Source: JBHFEI01 sp041928815 (lineage in GTDB: Bacteria; Pseudomonadota; Alphaproteobacteria; Rhizobiales; Rhizobiaceae). From it: a DNA stretch of 64,000 nt. Where the stretch lies: NCBI RefSeq assembly GCF_041928815.1, contig NZ_JBHFEI010000003.1:248001-312000 (forward strand). The letters are read 5' to 3'. A model generated the notes under the pieces. That model was not told the origin of the DNA and did not search any database. It saw only the letters and a program-made list of their open reading frames with translations. Positions 1 through 8,019 of this stretch are shown here, one piece after another (within the stretch, counting starts at the first letter, position 1; each line of letters starts with the position of its first letter). A program made the position numbers and the translations under genes.

Positions 1-178
1 TGCCGCGACGATCCGGCTCGGTATCGAAGCTGACCTTCTGGTTCTCGGAGAGACCCGTCAGGCCGGAGGCTTGGACGGCCGATATATGGACGAAAATATC
101 AGCACCGCCATTGTCGGGCTTAATGAAGCCAAACCCCTTTTCAGTATTGAAGAATTTCACGGTACCAGTTTCGGCCAT
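1..178 (-). CDS. Cold-shock domain protein, CspA family (3' end cut by window)
   Basis: Small single-stranded nucleic-acid-binding protein, expected to act as a cytoplasmic RNA chaperone. The 59 visible codons begin MAETGTVKFFNTEKGFGFIK and form a cold-shock OB-fold: RNP1-like KGFGFI at residues 14-19 and RNP2-like DIFVHI at 27-32, followed by the usual SAVQASGL and EGQ-like SENQKVSF segments. The ATG at 178 is preceded by AAGGA eight bases upstream. The C-terminal ten or so residues lie outside the window. Rhizobia carry several csp paralogues, so no numbered symbol is given. Family assignment is secure; cold induction is not shown by the sequence. Confidence 0.95.
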   Translation of the reverse strand, partial: MAETGTVKFFNTEKGFGFIKPDNGGADIFVHISAVQASGLTGLSENQKVSFDTEPDRRG

Positions 179-793
179 GCGTCAGGTCCTTTTAACGCCG
201 CTGTTCATCGGCGGGCAGCAATTACGATTTGCCCCTGCGGGCGTGGGTCACAGGCAATGATCCACGTCTGAGGAAAGGATCCTGTTGTCATCGGCACGAC
301 ATCCATCCGGCCCGGAGGCCTTCCTGGTATCCTGCCGTCCGGAGAGTTGACGTCGCCGGCACGCATATTTCAAGGTCTTCCCGCGTTCGCACATCGCCCG
401 AACGCAATAAGAGTGATGGGTTTATTTTAAATTGGCAAGCAAAAGTTTTTTGATTCGCCGCGATGTCTTCACATTGTTCAAAAACCGGTCAAATGCCCTG
501 ATGTGCAAATGCACGGCTCGCAATAGATAAAACACTGATATAATTCGTGAAAATCGCTGAACGGAAGCATGGATCTGCCCTCCTGAAGGCAGGCGCCGGC
601 GACCGTCGCCGCCGCTCTTTCGCCTTTTCGAGAGCCACGAACCCGCACGGCCTCAGGCTTCGGCTCAGGCCAATCGCGGCGCTGCGGTCAAGACAATGCG
701 GCGATCGTCAAGAAACTTTTACGGTATCCCGCCGGTCTGCTCCATTCCGGGACAGTATAACCGGGCAGGTGTCGACAGATGATCGTGCCGGCG
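179..793. other. Gene-free interval holding the csp leader
   Basis: No convincing gene is seen between the csp start and the end of the DMT transporter gene. The part near 400-560 is clearly more A+T-rich than the surroundings and probably holds the csp promoter, which would give a leader of about 200 bases or more, as is common for csp genes. I could not fix a -35/-10 pair. The open frames here run into the transporter gene on the wrong strand and have no family features. Confidence 0.5.
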
Positions 794-1690
794 TCAGGCC
801 TCCCGTCCTGCGCGCAGCCGCGCCTCGCGCTCCGGCACGATCTCGACGAGGAGCATCGCGGCGAAGATGATGGCGCATCCCGCATAGCCGAGCGGCGTGA
901 TCACCTCGCCGAGCAGCATGACCCCGAAGAGGGCGGCGAAAAGCGCCTCGCTCGACAGGAAGATCGCCGCCTGCGGCGCCGTCGTGTGACGCTGGCCGAC
1001 CACCTGCAGGATGAAGGCAAGGCCGCTGGAAAAGAGGCCGGCATAGAGGATTTCGCCAAGCGCGCCCTGAATCGCGGTCATGTCGAGCGGCTCGAGCAGA
1101 AGGCCTGCGGCGCAGCCGCCGATGGCCGAGACGACGAACTGGATGAGCGACAGGGCCATCGGCCGGCCGCTGCGGCCGACGAAGGTGCCGATCAGCACGA
1201 CCTGGATCGCCCAGAACACCGCGCAGAGGATCGTCAGCAGATCGCCGGGCGTCAGGCCGGAGAGCGTGCCGCCGCTTAAAAGAAAAATGCCGAGGAAGGC
1301 CATCGATGCCGCCGGCCAGATGATCCAGTGCGGCCGGCGGCGAAGGAAGACCACCGTCAGGATCGGCACGATCACCACATAGAGCCCGGTGAGGAAGCCG
1401 GAGGCGGTGACGGTCGTCGTCAGCAGGCCGACCTGCTGGGTCGCCGCGCCGGCAAAGAGCGCGAGGCCGATCCAGATGAACGGGAGGACGGTGCCACGGT
1501 CGAGCGGCCTTTCCGCCGCGCGGGCCTCGCGCCAGGCGAGCGGCAGCGCGACGAGGCTCGCCAAGGCGAAACGCAGCCCGATGAACCAGAAGGGACCGAT
1601 CGCCGCCATCGCGGTCGACTGGGCGACGAAGCCCGCGCCCCAGATCGCGCCGGCAAGCAGCAGAAGAAGATTGGCCTGAATGCGTGTCAT
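794..1690 (-). CDS. DMT-superfamily (EamA) inner-membrane transporter
   Basis: Putative metabolite or drug exporter of 298 residues, the normal EamA length, with about ten hydrophobic helices arranged as two five-helix halves. The N-terminus MTRIQANLLLLLAGAIWGAG is a typical first helix of the family. The second half begins around SGLTPGDLLTILCAVFWAIQ and ends with a hydrophobic helix before a short charged tail rich in Glu and Arg. A longer reading starting at 1747 would add 19 Arg/Ser-rich residues before the first helix and is less likely, so the ATG at 1690 was chosen. The substrate cannot be predicted. It stands alone, in the same direction as the sugar dehydrogenase gene upstream. Confidence 0.85.
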   Translation of the reverse strand: MTRIQANLLLLLAGAIWGAGFVAQSTAMAAIGPFWFIGLRFALASLVALPLAWREARAAERPLDRGTVLPFIWIGLALFAGAATQQVGLLTTTVTASGFLTGLYVVIVPILTVVFLRRRPHWIIWPAASMAFLGIFLLSGGTLSGLTPGDLLTILCAVFWAIQVVLIGTFVGRSGRPMALSLIQFVVSAIGGCAAGLLLEPLDMTAIQGALGEILYAGLFSSGLAFILQVVGQRHTTAPQAAIFLSSEALFAALFGVMLLGEVITPLGYAGCAIIFAAMLLVEIVPEREARLRAGREA

Positions 1691-1786
1691 CGACGGGTCC
1701 GATGCGGATGCGGCGCCGCGCCGGCGCGACGCCCGCTCCGCTATCATCCCGCGACCGGTGCCGACAAGCCCCTGACGGGCACCCGC

Positions 1787-2941
1787 TTACTGTCCGACCG
1801 TCCGGCTCATGCGCAACAGCGCGCCGTCGTTGCCGTCGGTGACCATCAGGATCGCGCCGTCGGGCGCCACCTTGACATCGCGGATGCGCCCATACTCGCC
1901 CCTCAGCATCCGTTCCTCGCCCAGGATCTTGCCGTCGTCGCCGCGCTCCAGGCGGGAGAGCAACTGGTATTTCAGCGCGGCGACGAGCAGGTCGCCGTTC
2001 CACTCGGGGAACATCCGGCCGTAATAGATGTCGATGGCGCCGGGCGCGATCGAGGGATCCCAGTAGAAGGCCGGCTGTTCATAACCTTCCTTCACCTGAC
2101 CTTCGCCGATTTCCTTTCCCGAATAGTCGCGCCCATAGGTGATCACCGGCCAGCCGTAGTTCTTTCCGGCCTCCGCGATGTTCACCTCGTCGCCGCCACG
2201 CGCGCCGTGCTCGACGGTGATCACCTTGCCGGTCTCGCGGTCGATGACGATGCCTTGGGGGTTGCGGTGGCCCTTCGACCAGATTTCCGGCAGGGCCTTT
2301 CGTCCGTCGGCATGGGGATTGTCGGCCGGGATAGAGCCGTCGGCGTTGATCCGCAGGATCGAGGCGGCGTGGTCCTTCATGTCCTGCGCGCGGTTGCGGT
2401 CGCCGCGGTCGCCGATGCCGAAAAACAGCGTGCCGTCGGCGGCGATCGCGATCCGCGAGCCGAAATGCTGGCCGCGCCGGCTGAAGGGCGTCATGCGGAA
2501 CAGTTCGCGCACATTGGCGAGGGACCGCTCATCGGCCGAAAGCGTGCCGCGTGCGATCGCCGTGCCGGCCCCGCCGCTGCCGGCGACCGACATGGAAAGA
2601 TAGAGCGTGCGGTTTTCGGCAAAGTCCGGGTCGAGCGCGACGTCGAGCAGACCGCCCTGGCCGAGCGTGGCCACCTTCGGCACGCCCGAGATCGGCGCGG
2701 AGACGCCGCCATTGCGGACGATCCGCAGCGCTCCCGCCTTCTCGGTGACGATCATCGCGCCGTCCGGGAGCACTTCGACGGCCCAGGGTTCCTTCAGGCC
2801 GGTGGCGAGCGTCGAAACGGTGACGGTGCCGGAGCGGGTCTCGAACTGGCGCTCCTCGGCGCGGGTGGCGCTTGCAGCGGCGAGAAGGCCCGCAAGCGCG
2901 AGAGCGATCGGGAGCTCGGTGCTGTGTCGTCCTGCAGGCAT
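1787..2941 (-). CDS. Periplasmic PQQ-dependent aldose sugar dehydrogenase-like protein
   Basis: Soluble beta-propeller dehydrogenase of the glucose/sorbosone dehydrogenase family (Asd/YliI type), which oxidises aldose sugars with PQQ in the periplasm. The 384-residue product starts with a Sec signal peptide (hydrophobic PIALALAGLLAAASA ending near TRAEE), then LKEPWAVEVLPDG, and carries the family segments SKGHRNPQG, EHGARGGDEVN and GKNYGWPVITYG. The ATG at 2941 has AAGGAA eight bases upstream; an ATG at 2959 is less well placed. No pqq genes are in the window. Whether it uses PQQ or has lost activity cannot be told here. Confidence 0.88.
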   Translation of the reverse strand: MPAGRHSTELPIALALAGLLAAASATRAEERQFETRSGTVTVSTLATGLKEPWAVEVLPDGAMIVTEKAGALRIVRNGGVSAPISGVPKVATLGQGGLLDVALDPDFAENRTLYLSMSVAGSGGAGTAIARGTLSADERSLANVRELFRMTPFSRRGQHFGSRIAIAADGTLFFGIGDRGDRNRAQDMKDHAASILRINADGSIPADNPHADGRKALPEIWSKGHRNPQGIVIDRETGKVITVEHGARGGDEVNIAEAGKNYGWPVITYGRDYSGKEIGEGQVKEGYEQPAFYWDPSIAPGAIDIYYGRMFPEWNGDLLVAALKYQLLSRLERGDDGKILGEERMLRGEYGRIRDVKVAPDGAILMVTDGNDGALLRMSRTVGQ

Positions 2942-3153
2942 ATGTCCGTTCCTTTGCATGTCCTCATATGGCCCATCAGGTGGGGCGCAGGAAACGGACG
3001 GCAAGGCGGATCAACGGCATGTGATCCGGGGTGAGGGCGGCGTGCGCGATTTAAGGCGTGTCCGGCGATCACGGGTTCACGGGACACGGTCCCTCTCTCT
3101 GTTCTGGCGCATCGTCCGGACATTCAATCCCATCCGATCTGACCGGACATGCC

Positions 3154-3318
3154 TTAGAACAGCGCGATGCCGGCCTGCGCCTTCAGCGCCAGCCCCTTGC
3201 CCACGAGCATGACGCCGGCGAGCCCCGCCATGACGATGGCGGCGAGGATGAGGGTCTCGGCCGGCGACAGGCGCTCCAGGAAGCCGGGCGTGCGGGGGGC
3301 AGCCTTTTTCTCAGCCAT
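3154..3318 (-). CDS. 54-residue single-pass membrane protein, unknown
   Basis: Not recognised. It encodes a charged N-terminus (MAEKKAAPRTPGFLERLSPA) followed by one strong hydrophobic helix (TLILAAIVMAGLAGVMLVG) and a short tail ending GIALF. The start overlaps the last 8 bases of the upstream 185-residue gene, so the two are translationally coupled. That coupling, and a coding pattern in keeping with its neighbours, is the main reason to accept so short a gene. It may be a small subunit or anchor for the upstream product. Confidence 0.65.
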   Translation of the reverse strand: MAEKKAAPRTPGFLERLSPAETLILAAIVMAGLAGVMLVGKGLALKAQAGIALF

Positions 3319-3868
3319 GGAGATGGTGCTCCACCAGTCCGCGCACCTGCCAGCGCCAGAGGCCGAAGCTCATCGACGCCATCAGCGCGATGGCGATCAG
3401 CATCAGGCCGGCATAGATGTGCCGCTCGGCGTCGTTGAAGGCGGCGGCACCGGACTGCCAGTTCGAGACCGGCACCAGCCAGCGCGTCATCTGCGGCGCA
3501 ATCGAGCCGGTCACCATCGTGTCGATGAAATGGTCGCGCCAGAGATCGGGGGCGGGCTGTCCCGCACCGGGAAGAACGGTGGAGCCCTCGAGGGACGGGG
3601 TTCCGACGAAAAGATCGGCGACGCGCGGCTTCATGTCCGGCCCGTGCACGCCGGGGAGCACGTCGGTCGCAAGCCGCCGCCCGGCCTCCGTGCCACTGTC
3701 GGCGACCCCGTCGAACACGGCTGGTCGTACCTCGCCCATGGAACTGTCCGCGCGCGCCGCCATGGCGTGTCCCGCCGCCGCGAGCGCCGCCGTCATGACC
3801 ACCGCCCGTACCGCCCGCCGCCCCTGGCCGGCCGGTACACAAAAGATTTTTCCGACGCGCGGAAACAT
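3311..3868 (-). CDS. 185-residue exported protein with C-terminal membrane helix, unknown
   Basis: Not recognised. The N-terminus looks like a signal peptide (basic stretch, then VVMTAALAAAGHAMAARA). A periplasmic region of roughly 110 residues contains PDLWRDHFIDTMVTGSIAPQ, and a C-terminal hydrophobic helix (HIYAGLMLIAIALMASMSFG) ends in WRWQVRGLVEHHLHG, with a His pair and a final His near the cytoplasmic end. GAGGGG lies seven bases before the ATG. It forms a two-gene operon with the 54-residue membrane protein, overlapping by 8 bases. A periplasmic domain plus two single-pass helices suggests a small inner-membrane complex, but no function is assigned. Confidence 0.75.
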   Translation of the reverse strand: MFPRVGKIFCVPAGQGRRAVRAVVMTAALAAAGHAMAARADSSMGEVRPAVFDGVADSGTEAGRRLATDVLPGVHGPDMKPRVADLFVGTPSLEGSTVLPGAGQPAPDLWRDHFIDTMVTGSIAPQMTRWLVPVSNWQSGAAAFNDAERHIYAGLMLIAIALMASMSFGLWRWQVRGLVEHHLHG

Positions 3869-4198
3869 GCTGCCGCCCCCTCATGCCATGCCTGTTGAAT
3901 GGTGCCGAGGAAACAGGGTGAAGCGGGCTCTACAAGGACCGGATTGCGGCAGGCCGTCGTCCTTACTGTGGTGAAATCGTGGCGGGGATCCTTGCCTGTT
4001 GGCGCCGTCCGTCCCGCTGTGTTTTCCAGCCCCTTTGACGGCCGGAAAGCGGCGAATTCGCCGGCCCTTGCACGCCTTCGCCGCCTTTATGCTTGAAACC
4101 CCCGCCGTCTTTCGACATACAGCTTCGCGTCGCCGCCAACGCAAGGCCCGCACGGCCGGGCGATGCCGGTTTTTTCGAACCCATCAGGACGCCTCATC
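3869..4198. other. Intergenic interval between divergent genes
   Basis: About 330 bases lie between the leftward two-gene membrane operon and the rightward aminotransferase gene. It must carry both promoters. I see no clear -35/-10 pair, no RNA gene and no convincing open frame. Confidence 0.5.
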
Positions 4199-5401
4199 AT
4201 GGCCTTTCTTGCCGATGCCCTTTCCCGCGTGAAGCCTTCCGCCACCATCGCCGTTTCGCAGAAAGCGCGCGAGCTGAAAGCCAAGGGCCGGGACGTGATC
4301 GGGCTCGGTGCCGGCGAGCCGGATTTCGACACGCCCGACAACATCAAGCAGGCGGCCATCGAGGCGATCAACCGCGGCGAGACCAAGTATACGCCCGTCT
4401 CCGGTATCCCGGAACTGCGCGAGGCGATCGCGGCCAAGTTCAAGCGCGAGAACGGCCTCGACTACACGGCCGCCCAGACGATCGTCGGCACCGGCGGCAA
4501 GCAGATCCTGTTCAACGCCTTCATGGCGACACTGAACCCCGGCGACGAGGTGGTGATCCCGGCGCCCTACTGGGTGTCCTATCCGGAAATGGTGGCGCTG
4601 TGCGGCGGCACGCCCGTCTTCGTCGAGGCCCGGCAGGAGAACGCCTTCAAGCTGACGGCGGAGGACCTCGACAAGGCGATCACGCCGAAGACCAAATGGT
4701 TCGTGTTTAATTCGCCGTCGAACCCGTCCGGTGCCGCCTATTCGCATGACGAGCTGAAGGCGCTGACCGACGTCCTCGTCAGGCACCCGCATGTCTGGAT
4801 CCTGACCGACGACATGTACGAACACCTGACCTATGGCGATTTCAAATTCGTCACTCCGGTCGAGGTCGAGCCGTCGCTCTACGATCGCACGCTGACGATG
4901 AACGGCGTCTCCAAGGCCTATGCCATGACCGGCTGGCGCATCGGCTATGCCGCAGGCCCGCTCGCCCTCATCAAGGCGATGGACATGATCCAGGGCCAGC
5001 AGACGTCCGGCGCCTGCTCCATCGCGCAATGGGCGGCGGTCGAGGCGCTGAACGGCACGCAGGCGTTCATCCCGGAAAACAAGAAGGTATTCGAGCGTCG
5101 CCGCGACCTCGTCGTGTCGATGCTGAACCAGGCGACCGGCATCGAGTGCCCCTCTCCGGAAGGGGCCTTCTACGTCTATCCGTCCTGCAAGGGGCTGATC
5201 GGCAAGACGGCGCCGTCGGGCAAGGTAATCGAGACCGACGAGGATTTCGTCAGCGAGCTTCTGGAAGCCGAAGGCGTCGCCGTCGTGCATGGTTCGGCCT
5301 TCGGCCTCGGGCCGAATTTCCGCATCTCCTACGCCACGTCCGAGGAACTCCTCGAGGAGGCCTGCAAGCGCATCCAGCGTTTTGCCGGATCCTGCCGCTG
5401 A
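4199..5401 (+). CDS. aatA: Aspartate aminotransferase (class I, PLP)
   Basis: Transfers the amino group between aspartate and 2-oxoglutarate in the cytoplasm, linking amino-acid and TCA metabolism. The 400-residue product has the standard length for the alphaproteobacterial enzyme. Features: GAGEPDFDTP (38-47), NPSG (175-178), Asp204 in LTDDMYEHL contacting the PLP ring, the Schiff-base lysine K239 in NGVSKAYAMTGWR, and R247 in the same block. An upstream in-frame ATG at 4163 would add 12 unrelated residues; the ATG at 4199 matches the family start and follows CAGGAC. It is monocistronic, with its own terminator. Confidence 0.95.
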   Translation: MAFLADALSRVKPSATIAVSQKARELKAKGRDVIGLGAGEPDFDTPDNIKQAAIEAINRGETKYTPVSGIPELREAIAAKFKRENGLDYTAAQTIVGTGGKQILFNAFMATLNPGDEVVIPAPYWVSYPEMVALCGGTPVFVEARQENAFKLTAEDLDKAITPKTKWFVFNSPSNPSGAAYSHDELKALTDVLVRHPHVWILTDDMYEHLTYGDFKFVTPVEVEPSLYDRTLTMNGVSKAYAMTGWRIGYAAGPLALIKAMDMIQGQQTSGACSIAQWAAVEALNGTQAFIPENKKVFERRRDLVVSMLNQATGIECPSPEGAFYVYPSCKGLIGKTAPSGKVIETDEDFVSELLEAEGVAVVHGSAFGLGPNFRISYATSEELLEEACKRIQRFAGSCR

Positions 5402-5429
5402 GTTTTCCCCGGCTTTTGATGTGACATCG

Positions 5430-5460
5430 GGCGCTCCGGACGACGTTCGGGGCGCCTTTC
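5430..5460 (+). terminator. Rho-independent terminator of aatA
   Basis: A 9-bp stem (GGCGCTCCG at 5430-5438 with CGGGGCGCC at 5448-5456, one G-T pair) lies 29 bases after the aatA stop and is followed by TTTC. The T run is short, so termination may be partial. It sits just before the end of the convergent acetyltransferase gene. Confidence 0.6.
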
Positions 5461-5471
5461 TGCGGGGCGGA

Positions 5472-6005
5472 TCAAAGCGCCGTGCGGTCGAGCGGTGTCG
5501 TCGCGCCGGAGACGGGGAGGGTCAGCTGCATGAAGCGCAGGTCGAGCCAGCGGCCGAACTTCGTGCCCACTTCCGTCGCGACCCCGACGGTCACGAAGCC
5601 GAGGCGCTCATGCAGGGCGATCGACGCCCTGTTGCCGTCCTCGATGCCGGCGACCATGACATGCTTGCCGAGAGCGACCGCGCGTTCGATCAGCGCGTCC
5701 ATCAGCGCCCGGCCGATGCCGAGGCCGCGGGCGTCCTTTTCCACATAGACGGAGTGCTCGACGGTGAAGCGGTAGCCCTCGAAGGGGCGCCAGTCGCCGA
5801 AGGAGGCATAGCCGCCGACCGCACCGGCGTCCGTCACGGCGACGAGGACCGGGTAGCCGGCCTCCCGCCGTGCCGTCAGCCAGGCGGCGCGGTTGGCGAC
5901 GTCGACGGGGGTCTCGTTCCAGATCGCCGTCGTGTTCAGCACCGCGTCATTGTAGATGGCGGTGATGCCGATGAGGTCGTCTCCGGTCGCGTCCCTGACG
6001 ATCAT
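5472..6005 (-). CDS. GNAT N-acetyltransferase, phosphinothricin/methionine N-acyltransferase type
   Basis: Acetyl-CoA-dependent N-acetyltransferase of 177 residues. The N-terminus MIVRDATGDDLIGITAIYND and the following TAIWNETP are typical of the Pat/MnaT (L-amino-acid N-acyltransferase) group. The acetyl-CoA loop is RGLGIGRAL (93-101), and the FGFVTVG-like C-terminal block (ERLGFVTVG) matches GNAT motif B. The ATG at 6005 begins the family fold; the in-frame upstream extension to 6065 is a low-complexity Arg/Ser tract. It stands alone. The acceptor may be methionine analogues or phosphinothricin-like compounds, by family only. Confidence 0.88.
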   Translation of the reverse strand: MIVRDATGDDLIGITAIYNDAVLNTTAIWNETPVDVANRAAWLTARREAGYPVLVAVTDAGAVGGYASFGDWRPFEGYRFTVEHSVYVEKDARGLGIGRALMDALIERAVALGKHVMVAGIEDGNRASIALHERLGFVTVGVATEVGTKFGRWLDLRFMQLTLPVSGATTPLDRTAL

Positions 6006-6123
6006 GTCTGTCTCCCTGCGGATGGATGGGCTGAGAGAGGTGCGCCAGCGGCGGCCGCCTGTCAACGCCCGCAGCCGGGCGAAAACCCCGCCGCTGCCGG
6101 GCGGGGTCTGCCGTCATGCCGCG

Positions 6124-7245
6124 TCAGGCGACCTGGTCGAGCGACGGGTAGTCCGTGTAGCCGGCCGCGCCGCCGCCGTAGAAGGTCGCCTGCTCGGGCG
6201 TGTTGAGCGGGGCGTCTTCCTTCAGACGGCGCACGAGGTCGGGATTGGCGATGAACAGCTTGCCGAAGGCGACGAGGTCGGCCGCGCCGCTTTCCACCGT
6301 CTTCAGCGCCAGCGCGCGGTCATAGCCGTTGTTGGCCATCCATGCGGCCTTTCCGCCCGCCGCCGCATAGGCCGCCCGCAGTGCCGCATAATCGAAGGGC
6401 GCATCACCCTGCCGGTGGTCGCGGGGCCCGCCGGTCGCTCCCTCGATGACATGGACATAGGCGAGGCCGTAGCGCGCAAGCCCTTCCACGACATGGGTGA
6501 AGAGCGGCTGCGGGTCGGGATCGAAGGCGTCGTTGGCGGGCGTCACCGGCGAGATGCGGATGCCGGTGCGGCCGGCGCCGACCTCGCTCGTCACCGCCTC
6601 GACCACCTCGAACAGGAAGCGGGCGCGGTTCTCGATCGAGCCGCCATAGGCGTCGGTGCGCACATTCGAGCCCGAGCGCAGGAACTGGTCGATCAGGTAG
6701 CCGTTCGCCGCATGGATCTCGACACCGTCGAAGCCGGCCGAGATCGCCGCGCGGGCGGCCTTGCGGTAATCCTCGACGATCCCGGCGATCTCGTTCGTCT
6801 CGAGCGCGCGTGGCTCAGAGGTCTCGGCAAAGGAACCGGTGCCGTCGGGATTGATGAGGTAGGTCTTCGACTTGGCGCGGATCGCGGAAGGGGCGACCGG
6901 CTTGCCGCCGTTCGGCTGCAGCGTGTCATGGGAGATGCGCCCGACATGCCACATCTGCACGACGATCTTGCCGCCCGCCTTGTGGACGCCGTCCGTCACC
7001 TGGCGCCAACCCTCCAGCGCTGCGGGCGTGTAGAGGCCGGGAACGTCGGCATAGCCCTGGCCCTGATGGGTGATGGCGGTCGCCTCGGTGATAAGCAGGC
7101 CGGCGGTGGCGCGCTGCTCGTAATAAGCGGCGACGAGATTGGTCGGTACGGCCTCGGGCGAGCGGTTGCGCGTCAGCGGCGCCATGACGATGCGGTTGGC
7201 AAGCGATATGTCCCCGACGGTGATCGGATCGAAGAGGGTGGGCAT
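6124..7245 (-). CDS. nemA: Old Yellow Enzyme, alkene reductase (NemA type)
   Basis: FMN flavoprotein of 373 residues that reduces activated C=C bonds (N-ethylmaleimide, enones, nitro compounds) with NAD(P)H. The sequence shows MAPLTRNRS, HVGRISH (100-106), and the active-site block EIHAANGYLIDQF, in which H178 and N181 bind the substrate and Y183 is the expected proton donor. SNVRTDAYGGSIENR follows, as in all OYEs. AAAGGA lies eight bases before the ATG. It is the second gene of a leftward operon after an ArsR-type regulator, 39 bases downstream of that gene, so it is probably controlled by that regulator in response to electrophiles. Confidence 0.93.
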   Translation of the reverse strand: MPTLFDPITVGDISLANRIVMAPLTRNRSPEAVPTNLVAAYYEQRATAGLLITEATAITHQGQGYADVPGLYTPAALEGWRQVTDGVHKAGGKIVVQMWHVGRISHDTLQPNGGKPVAPSAIRAKSKTYLINPDGTGSFAETSEPRALETNEIAGIVEDYRKAARAAISAGFDGVEIHAANGYLIDQFLRSGSNVRTDAYGGSIENRARFLFEVVEAVTSEVGAGRTGIRISPVTPANDAFDPDPQPLFTHVVEGLARYGLAYVHVIEGATGGPRDHRQGDAPFDYAALRAAYAAAGGKAAWMANNGYDRALALKTVESGAADLVAFGKLFIANPDLVRRLKEDAPLNTPEQATFYGGGAAGYTDYPSLDQVA

Positions 7246-7284
7246 GGAAGGTCCTTTCGGCTGGCTTGGGAGGGAAGATCGGGA

Positions 7285-7578
7285 TCAGAGCGTGGTGCCG
7301 AGATCCTCGAGGAAGGCGGCGATCGTCTTCTCGTCGCGCTTGTAGAAGACCCACTGTCCGATCTTGTGCGTCGTGACGAGGCCGGCGCGCTGGAGGGCGG
7401 CGAGATGGGCGGAAACGGTCGACTGCGACAGGCCGCAGGACTGGAACTGACCGGCGCAGACACCGTGGTCGAGCGGGTGCGTCTGCGCGGAAAAATGCGC
7501 CGCCGGATCCTTCAGCTTCGCGAGGATCTCGATGCGCACCGGATGCGCCAGCGCCTTCAGTATCTCGTCCCTGTCCAT
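7285..7578 (-). CDS. ArsR/SmtB-family winged-helix regulator with two cysteines
   Basis: Dimeric DNA-binding repressor of 97 residues. It starts MDRDEILKALAHPVRIEIL, the classic ArsR first helices, and has the recognition helix LSQSTVSAHLAALQRAGLV (about residues 50-68) and a wing GQWVFYKRDE. Cysteines C41 and C48 flank the turn just before the recognition helix (HGVCAGQFQSCG). They are placed so that thiol modification could disturb DNA binding. The gene precedes the alkene reductase gene in one transcription unit and has a perfect palindrome 28 bases upstream. Redox or electrophile sensing is inferred from this context; metal sensing is an alternative. Confidence 0.88.
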   Translation of the reverse strand: MDRDEILKALAHPVRIEILAKLKDPAAHFSAQTHPLDHGVCAGQFQSCGLSQSTVSAHLAALQRAGLVTTHKIGQWVFYKRDEKTIAAFLEDLGTTL

Positions 7579-7606
7579 CGCCGTCGTATCGTTAATTCGC
7601 GTTTTA

Positions 7607-7622
7607 GCGATATTTGTATCGC
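7607..7622. promoter_or_regulatory. Candidate ArsR operator palindrome
   Basis: The sequence GCGATA-TTTG-TATCGC is a perfect 6-bp inverted repeat with a 4-base spacer, centred about 37 bases upstream of the ArsR start. Further partial copies (ACGATA and CGTATCG) lie within 30 bases on both sides. Position and symmetry fit an autoregulatory site for the ArsR dimer. Binding is inferred, not shown. Confidence 0.5.
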
Positions 7623-7661
7623 CTGGAAACGATATTCAAGGGTGACGGATCGCAAGGGCGC

Positions 7662-7780
7662 AAAAAAAATGGGCCGCAAGATCTCTTGGGCCCATGAGGT
7701 GTTGAAGGTTCTATAACCTCCAGAGGGGAACAGCCGTCGCGGCGGCATGGGAGGCAAAGGCCACCATCGTGCGACGACTG
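7662..7780 (-). ncRNA. AbcR-type (alpha-r15) trans-acting sRNA, downstream copy
   Basis: An RNA of about 119 nt, read leftward. At its 3' end a hairpin (7669-7695: ATGGGCC and CAAG pair with CTTG and GGCCCAT, one bulged base) is followed by eight Ts (complement of 7662-7669), a textbook terminator. A 5' stem-loop (about 7731-7780) exposes CCTCCC (complement of 7749-7754), an anti-Shine-Dalgarno motif as in AbcR RNAs. Positions 7714-7734 are identical to 7947-7967 in the second copy. The location between an lsrB-type gene and an ArsR-type gene matches the tandem AbcR1/AbcR2 locus known from Sinorhizobium and Agrobacterium. These RNAs act with Hfq to repress ABC-transporter mRNAs. Which copy is AbcR1 cannot be told. 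Confidence 0.85.
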
Positions 7781-7785
7781 ATGCA

Positions 7786-7813
7786 GATATAGGATGCCGC
7801 GAGAGGTTTTCAA
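7786..7813 (-). promoter_or_regulatory. Sigma-70-type promoter of the downstream sRNA copy
   Basis: Read leftward, TTGAAA (complement of 7808-7813) is separated by 16 bases from TATATC (complement of 7786-7791), which places the start near 7780, at the base of the 5' stem. The match is good for a rhizobial housekeeping promoter. Confidence 0.65.
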
Positions 7814-7896
7814 CGATGGATGATGAGAAAATGCGCTTCGTGCCGAAGAACTGTCAGATTTAGGGGTCGTTTTCGTGCAGTTTTGTCGCGCCGACG

Positions 7897-8014
7897 AAAA
7901 AAAAGGGCCACAAGTTTCCTTGGGCCCTATTAAGTTTGAAGGTGTCTAACCTCCAGAGGGGAACAGCTGCTGCGGTGGCACTGGGAGGAAAAAGCCACCA
8001 AAGTGCATCAGCTG
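7897..8014 (-). ncRNA. AbcR-type (alpha-r15) trans-acting sRNA, upstream copy
   Basis: Second copy of the tandem pair, about 118 nt, leftward. The terminator hairpin spans 7904-7928 (AGGGCC and CAAG pair with CTTG and GGCCCT) and is followed by eight Ts (complement of 7897-7904). The 5' domain forms a stem (arms near 7963-7970 and 8003-8014, plus GGTGG/CCACC) whose loop exposes CCTCCC (complement of 7983-7988). It keeps the same order of elements as the downstream copy and the 21-nt identical block at 7947-7967, but the arms have changed with preserved pairing. Its promoter is separate, so the two copies can be regulated differently, as is known for AbcR1 and AbcR2. Confidence 0.85.
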
Positions 8015-8019
8015 GGTGT

